From the NCBI GenBank assembly GCA_017452405.1, contig JAFTMM010000045.1:1-10181 (forward strand): a DNA stretch of 10,181 nucleotides. The letters run 5' to 3'. Shown in pieces: positions 6,485 through 10,181 of this stretch (position 1 is the stretch's first letter; every line of letters begins with the position of its first letter). A program made the position numbers and the translations under genes. The notes under the pieces are model-generated. The model was not told where the DNA came from and ran no database searches. It was given only the letters and a program-made list of their open reading frames with translations. The stretch comes from Clostridia bacterium. GTDB taxonomy: Bacteria > Bacillota > Clostridia > Christensenellales > Pumilibacteraceae.

Positions 6485-6892
6485 ATGAAAAAAGAATTAA
6501 GCGAAATCAAAAAAAGGGCATTGCTTGCAAAGCAAAGAATGAAACTCGGTTATTGGCAGAAAATGCTGGAGGAACGTGATCGTATGATAACTGAGACGGC
6601 AGACAGCTCAAAACTTAATATTGCAAGCGATTTACGCAAAAAAGAATACGAAATAGTTAATAAAGTCGCTTTAGGCGACGATTTTGCGCAAAAAGAAGAG
6701 CGAATGTACGGCAGAGTTAAAGAAATACTTATGCGTGACGAGAACGTTACAAATCCTATAGGACAGCTTGTAGATAAAGAAGAATACGAGCAACTTGACG
6801 AGGCAAATAAACAGCGTTATATTCTCGAACTTTCCGCTAAATTCAGAGAGCTTAGAGAAAGGTATTATAAAGAAAAATCCAAATACGTTTGA
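6485..6892 (+). CDS. Uncharacterised highly charged helical protein (135 aa)
   Basis: I do not recognise the family. It encodes 135 residues, rich in Lys, Arg and Glu, with no signal peptide, membrane segment, cysteine pair or known catalytic motif, so a cytosolic, mostly alpha-helical protein is likely. Residues 1-37 (MKKELSEIKKRALLAK onward) and 105-133 (NKQRYILELSAKFRELRERY) look like amphipathic helices able to form coiled coils. Between them lies a Pro-containing turn, NVTNPIGQLVDKEEY (87-101), which has the look of a conserved motif. It could be a small nucleic-acid-binding or adaptor protein, but nothing visible proves that. The gene is real by its consensus AGGAGG, perfect extended -10 and codon use like its neighbours. 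The yerC promoter overlaps its 3' end, so it may share a transcript with yerC, pcrA and ligA. Confidence 0.85.
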   Translation: MKKELSEIKKRALLAKQRMKLGYWQKMLEERDRMITETADSSKLNIASDLRKKEYEIVNKVALGDDFAQKEERMYGRVKEILMRDENVTNPIGQLVDKEEYEQLDEANKQRYILELSAKFRELRERYYKEKSKYV

Positions 6893-6917
6893 CTTCTGCG
6901 CTTTAGTGTGTTAAACT
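6889..6917 (+). promoter_or_regulatory. Candidate promoter of the yerC-pcrA-ligA operon
   Basis: TTGACT (6889-6894) and TAAACT (6912-6917) are spaced 17 bases apart, with TGT (6909-6911) giving an extended -10. It overlaps the stop codon of the upstream gene. A start of transcription near 6924 would leave the GTG at 6908 outside the message. This supports ATG 6950 as the true yerC start, with GCGGAG (6933-6938) as its ribosome binding site. Confidence 0.55.
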
Positions 6918-6949
6918 GTTTTTATCATACAGGCGGAGCATTAACGACG

Positions 6950-7246
6950 ATGATCAGCAAACTCAAAAATGAAAATACGGACAGTTTTTACACTGCTATT
7001 TTGAACCTTCAAAGCATAGAAGAATGTTACGCTTTCTTTGAAGATATTTGCACTATTTCTGAAATTCAAGCAATGACTCAACGTTTTTACGTAGCGCGTT
7101 TGCTTGAGGAAGGCAAAACGTATCAAGAGATTTCTACTGCAACGGGAGCGTCTACCGCGACGATCAGTAGAATTAATAAATGCCTTGAATATGGCGCTGA
7201 CGGTTACAAAATAGCGCTGGAGAGAATAAAGAATGCCATTTCTTGA
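6950..7246 (+). CDS. yerC: YerC/YecD-type TrpR-fold regulator
   Basis: This encodes 98 residues. It belongs to the small TrpR-like family typified by Bacillus YerC, presumed DNA-binding proteins of unknown target. Signatures in order are SFYTAILNLQSIEECYAFFEDI (12-33), CTISEIQAMTQRFYVARLL (34-52) and a helix-turn-helix, EGKTYQEISTATGASTATISRI (about 54-75), followed by KCLEYGADGY. I place the start at ATG 6950 because family members begin only a few residues before this region, GCGGAG lies 11 bases upstream and a promoter candidate overlaps the longer GTG start at 6908, which would add a poor MLNCFYHTGG sequence. The 3' end overlaps pcrA by 14 bases, implying coupled translation. In Bacillus subtilis yerC lies close to pcrA and ligA, but pcrB is not present between them here. 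Control of the repair genes by YerC is inference. Confidence 0.9.
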   Translation: MISKLKNENTDSFYTAILNLQSIEECYAFFEDICTISEIQAMTQRFYVARLLEEGKTYQEISTATGASTATISRINKCLEYGADGYKIALERIKNAIS

Positions 7247-9416
7247 CGGACTTAACAGCGAACAAAAAGCTGCCGCGCTTGATACCGAAGGCGCAGTTCT
7301 CGTAACTGCGGGCGCAGGTAGCGGTAAAACGAGATTGCTTACATATAGAATAGCGCACATCATAGAAGATCTTGGCGTGCGCCCTTATAACGTTTTGGCA
7401 ATTACGTTCACGAATAAAGCTGCCGAAGAGATGAGAAATCGATTGCAGGTTATTGTTGCCGAGTCTGCCGACATTTGGATTTCTACCTTCCATTCAATGT
7501 GCGCTAAGATATTGCGTAGGTTCGCAGACAGGTTGGGGTATACGTCGAATTTTACTATTTACGCTACCGACGAGAGTGAGCGCGCGGTAAAGCAAATAGT
7601 TAAAGACATGAACTTAGAAGGCGATAACGTAGTAAAAACTGCCTTGCACGCTATATCCGAAGCTAAGAATTTGGGATTAACTCCCGATCAATATGAAGAA
7701 GAATTTTCGTATTTGCCGGATATTAAAACTATTGTCCATATTTTTGAAGCGTATGAGTCTAAGCTCAAAGCTAACAACGCTATGGACTTTGACGACTTGC
7801 TTTTGAAAACTCACGAGCTCTTTTCACAACATATTGACGTGCTTGATTATTATAGAAGCAAGTTTATGTATATCCACGTTGACGAATTTCAAGATACCAA
7901 TGCTATTCAGTACGGACTCGTACGTATGCTTGCTTCAAAATATGGCAATATATTTGCAGTAGGTGACGAAGATCAAAGCATTTACGGTTGGCGTGGCGCA
8001 GACGTTACGAACATGCAAAGCTTTATTGAAGATTTCGGCGCTAAGATTTATAAACTCGAACAGAACTACCGCTCGACTAAGAATATTCTCACGGCAGCGA
8101 ATAATCTTATCAAAAACAACGTTTCCAGAATAGACAAAAAACTGTGGTCTGATCTTGGTGACGGTGAGCAGATCTCGTGCTATAGGGCGTCTACGGAAGC
8201 GGAAGAGGCGGATTTTGTCGTTAATACTATAAATAAATTACTTCGTGAAGGTTATAGACCGCATGATTTTGCAGTACTCATGCGCGTTAACGCTTTAACC
8301 CGCTTACTTGAACAACGCTTTATGCAATACAATTTGCCGTATAAAGTTTACGGTGGTTTCAAGTTCTTTGAGCGAAAGGAAGTAAAAGATATTCTCGCAT
8401 ATCTTCGGATACTTGCAAATCCTTTTGATGACGACGCTATATTAAGGGTTATTAATTTCCCAAAACGCGGTATCGGTGACGGTACAATAAAACAGCTCGT
8501 GGATATATGCGCTTTTGAAGGAATTAAGCTCTTTGACGCGCTCACACACGTTGAAAATCTTGCGCTTAGTTCGTTAGCGATTAAGAAGCTTAAGCCGTTC
8601 GGTGAGCTACTTTGCGAGCTTTCTGTTTCGGCTAAAATGCTTACGGTTGCCGAACTTACCGAAAAGATTATCAAAGACGCTAAAATTCGCGAAGTTTATG
8701 CCGAAGATACTGAAGAGAATACAGCAAGAAAGCTCAACATTGACGATTTTCTTTCTTCGGTGCATGAGTTTGTCAATAATCGTGGCGGTACTTTGGACGA
8801 GTTTCTTGAAGAAGTCACGTTGTATACCGAAGGCGACGATGCAAAAGGCGACTGCGTATTTCTTTCCACCGTTCATAGCGCAAAAGGAATGGAGTTCAGA
8901 AACGTATTTATTATCGGCGTAGAGGAAGGACTTTTCCCTCTCGGACGCGCTTCGGACGAGCAAAGCGAGTTGGAAGAAGAAAGACGGCTCATGTACGTCG
9001 CTATAACGCGAGCAAAAGAACGCTTATATATCACGCATTGCGCTTCAAGATTTATGTATGGCGACAGAAAAATGTGTCGTCAGAGCAGGTTCTTCGGGGA
9101 AATTGACGAGCGTTTTGTGGTGGGTTATGCTTCAAAAGCCGTACAAGATCGCGTAAGGGCGAATTATCCCGATTACGCCAGCGTGCAAAAATCAAGTGAT
9201 CGAATATCCGGCGTTGCAACTCAGAACGTTGCTGTCAGACAAAACAATACTATAAACGATTATACCGTCGGTACTCGCGTTCTTCACAAGAAATTCGGTG
9301 AAGGAACGATAGAAGGAGTAACTAACGTAGGCGCAAATTCTTACGTTGTTATAAATTTTCAAAAGGTTGGAAAAATCACGCTGTCACTTGCGTTTGCCCC
9401 TATAACTAAATTATGA
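7233..9416 (+). CDS. pcrA: ATP-dependent DNA helicase PcrA (UvrD/Rep superfamily 1)
   Basis: This encodes 727 residues, normal for PcrA. It is a 3'-5' DNA translocase/helicase that acts in nucleotide excision repair, plasmid replication and clearing of RNA polymerase or RecA. All SF1A motifs are present in order: Q motif LNSEQKAA (7-14), Walker A AGAGSGKT (26-33), Ia ITFTNKAAEEM (57-67), Ib ISTFHSMC (83-90), II HVDEFQDT (215-222), III GDEDQSIYGWRGAD (244-257), IV LEQNYRST (275-282), V TVHSAKGMEF (about 545) and VI MYVAITRAKERLYI (about 587-600). The C-terminal 50 residues (TRVLHKKFGEGTIEG) are the small Tudor-like domain that contacts RNA polymerase in PcrA. The ATG at 7233 lies inside the yerC end with GGAG at 7219-7222. 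The stop overlaps the ligase start (ATGA). Confidence 0.97.
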   Translation: MPFLDGLNSEQKAAALDTEGAVLVTAGAGSGKTRLLTYRIAHIIEDLGVRPYNVLAITFTNKAAEEMRNRLQVIVAESADIWISTFHSMCAKILRRFADRLGYTSNFTIYATDESERAVKQIVKDMNLEGDNVVKTALHAISEAKNLGLTPDQYEEEFSYLPDIKTIVHIFEAYESKLKANNAMDFDDLLLKTHELFSQHIDVLDYYRSKFMYIHVDEFQDTNAIQYGLVRMLASKYGNIFAVGDEDQSIYGWRGADVTNMQSFIEDFGAKIYKLEQNYRSTKNILTAANNLIKNNVSRIDKKLWSDLGDGEQISCYRASTEAEEADFVVNTINKLLREGYRPHDFAVLMRVNALTRLLEQRFMQYNLPYKVYGGFKFFERKEVKDILAYLRILANPFDDDAILRVINFPKRGIGDGTIKQLVDICAFEGIKLFDALTHVENLALSSLAIKKLKPFGELLCELSVSAKMLTVAELTEKIIKDAKIREVYAEDTEENTARKLNIDDFLSSVHEFVNNRGGTLDEFLEEVTLYTEGDDAKGDCVFLSTVHSAKGMEFRNVFIIGVEEGLFPLGRASDEQSELEEERRLMYVAITRAKERLYITHCASRFMYGDRKMCRQSRFFGEIDERFVVGYASKAVQDRVRANYPDYASVQKSSDRISGVATQNVAVRQNNTINDYTVGTRVLHKKFGEGTIEGVTNVGANSYVVINFQKVGKITLSLAFAPITKL

Positions 9417-10181
9417 CGAATTTACAAAAAAACAGAATGAACGAACTTGTCAAGATGCTTAACGAGTACGCGTACGCTTATTACGTTATGGATAATCCCG
9501 TTGTTGCTGATAACGTCTACGACAAGTATTATGACGAGCTACTGTCCCTTGAAAAAGAGACGGGAGTTTGTCTGCAAAGTTCTCCTACGCGCAGAGTAGG
9601 CGGTGAACCGATTAAGTCTTTTAATGAGCACCGTCATATCAACCGCTTATACTCGCTTGATAAATGTCAGAGTTATGACGAGCTTCGCGCGTGGGATAAA
9701 AAAATTCGTATGGCTGTAGGTGAAGTAAATTATACGCTAGAGTATAAACTTGACGGACTTACAATGGTCTTTACGTATGAAAATGGCAATTTAATTATAG
9801 CCTCAACCAGAGGTAACGGCACGACGGGTGAAGAAGTTACGGCGCAGGCGTTGACCATAAAATCCGTCCCGCTTACAATTCCCGCCGAGGAAAAAACCGA
9901 AGTAAAAGGTGAGTGCATAATGCGTAGGTCAGCATTTCGCGCTTATAACGAAACCGCAGTAGAACCGCTCAAGAATCCTCGCAACGCAGCGGCAGGCGCA
10001 ATCAGAAATCTTGATCCCAAAATAACCGCTTCCCGCCGTCTTGACATGATTTTTTATGACGTTAACTACATTGAGAGCGATTTAATAAAAACTCAATCAG
10101 ACGGTCTAAATTGGTTAAAAAACAATAAATTTAAGACTGAAAAGATATGTATTACGTCTGACATAGAAGAAATTATTACTA
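9413..10181 (+). CDS. ligA: NAD+-dependent DNA ligase LigA, N-terminal part (3' end outside window)
   Basis: About 256 residues are visible before the window ends. LigA seals nicks using NAD+ through a lysyl-AMP intermediate. Domain Ia is seen first (NEYAYAYYVMDNPVVADNVYD, 17-37, with the two Tyr of the NAD+ site), then SSPTRRVGG (56-64). The nucleotidyltransferase core has the catalytic motif EYKLDG (K112 the adenylated lysine, E110 and D114 alongside), STRGNGTTGEEVT (131-143), VKGE, and PRNAAAGAIRNLDPKITASRRLD. Two deviations stand out: TRGNG instead of the usual TRGDG, and RLYSLDKCQSYDEL where LigA normally has PMLSL. The oligonucleotide-binding fold, zinc finger, helix-hairpin-helix and BRCT domains are beyond the edge. 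The start overlaps the pcrA stop and lacks its own Shine-Dalgarno, so translation is presumably coupled. It may be a divergent second ligase rather than the sole essential copy. Confidence 0.9.
   Translation, partial: MTNLQKNRMNELVKMLNEYAYAYYVMDNPVVADNVYDKYYDELLSLEKETGVCLQSSPTRRVGGEPIKSFNEHRHINRLYSLDKCQSYDELRAWDKKIRMAVGEVNYTLEYKLDGLTMVFTYENGNLIIASTRGNGTTGEEVTAQALTIKSVPLTIPAEEKTEVKGECIMRRSAFRAYNETAVEPLKNPRNAAAGAIRNLDPKITASRRLDMIFYDVNYIESDLIKTQSDGLNWLKNNKFKTEKICITSDIEEIIT

Noticed and set aside
8607..8963. Minus-strand reading frame opposite pcrA
   Set aside because: It is a shadow of conserved helicase codons, with no ribosome binding site or recognisable protein features.
1..10181. CRISPR array, insertion sequence, toxin-antitoxin or defence island
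   Set aside because: No spaced repeat array, transposase, terminal inverted repeats or defence domains are visible; the gene content is core housekeeping throughout.

Overview
The window looks like a chromosomal core segment of a low-to-moderate GC Gram-positive bacterium (Bacillota, most likely an uncultured Clostridia-type lineage). The evidence is the heat-shock gene order hrcA-grpE-dnaK followed by prmA-rsmE-mtaB, a DnaK whose ATPase domain lacks the long insertion found in Gram-negative DnaKs, a lysine/arginine-rich S21, a yerC-pcrA-ligA block, and strong Shine-Dalgarno sites with extended -10 promoters. The species-level placement is inference only. Every supported gene is on the + strand, and none of the minus-strand reading frames looks real.

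Region 1 (1-2780) is the chaperone operon: the 3' end of hrcA (heat-shock repressor), grpE (nucleotide exchange factor) and dnaK (Hsp70), closed by a 12-bp hairpin. The dnaK frame is interrupted by one apparent extra A in an A6G run at 2140-2146. The two halves together make an otherwise normal 590-residue protein, except that the usual acidic C-terminal tail is absent. dnaJ, which usually follows dnaK in this cluster, is missing.

Region 2 (2791-5996) is a translation-apparatus modification block with tight overlaps: prmA (L11 methyltransferase), rsmE (16S rRNA U1498 methyltransferase), mtaB (tRNA t6A37 methylthiotransferase) and hinT (purine nucleoside phosphoramidase). Region 3 (6000-6332) is rpsU (ribosomal protein S21) as a monocistronic unit with its own extended -10 promoter, a structured leader and a textbook terminator.

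Region 4 (6340-6892) holds an unrecognised, highly charged 135-residue protein driven by an extended -10 promoter and preceded by an odd split direct repeat. Region 5 (6889-10181) is a DNA-repair operon: yerC (TrpR-fold regulator), pcrA (UvrD-type helicase) and the 5' part of a somewhat divergent NAD+-dependent DNA ligase, all overlapping and probably transcribed from a promoter inside the end of the preceding gene.

I see no mobile element, CRISPR array, tRNA, rRNA or defence system. The window is mostly housekeeping. The points that deserve a second look are the dnaK frameshift, the missing dnaJ and DnaK tail, the leaderless-looking prmA start, the rpsU leader, the unknown charged protein and its upstream repeat, and the substituted ligase motif.
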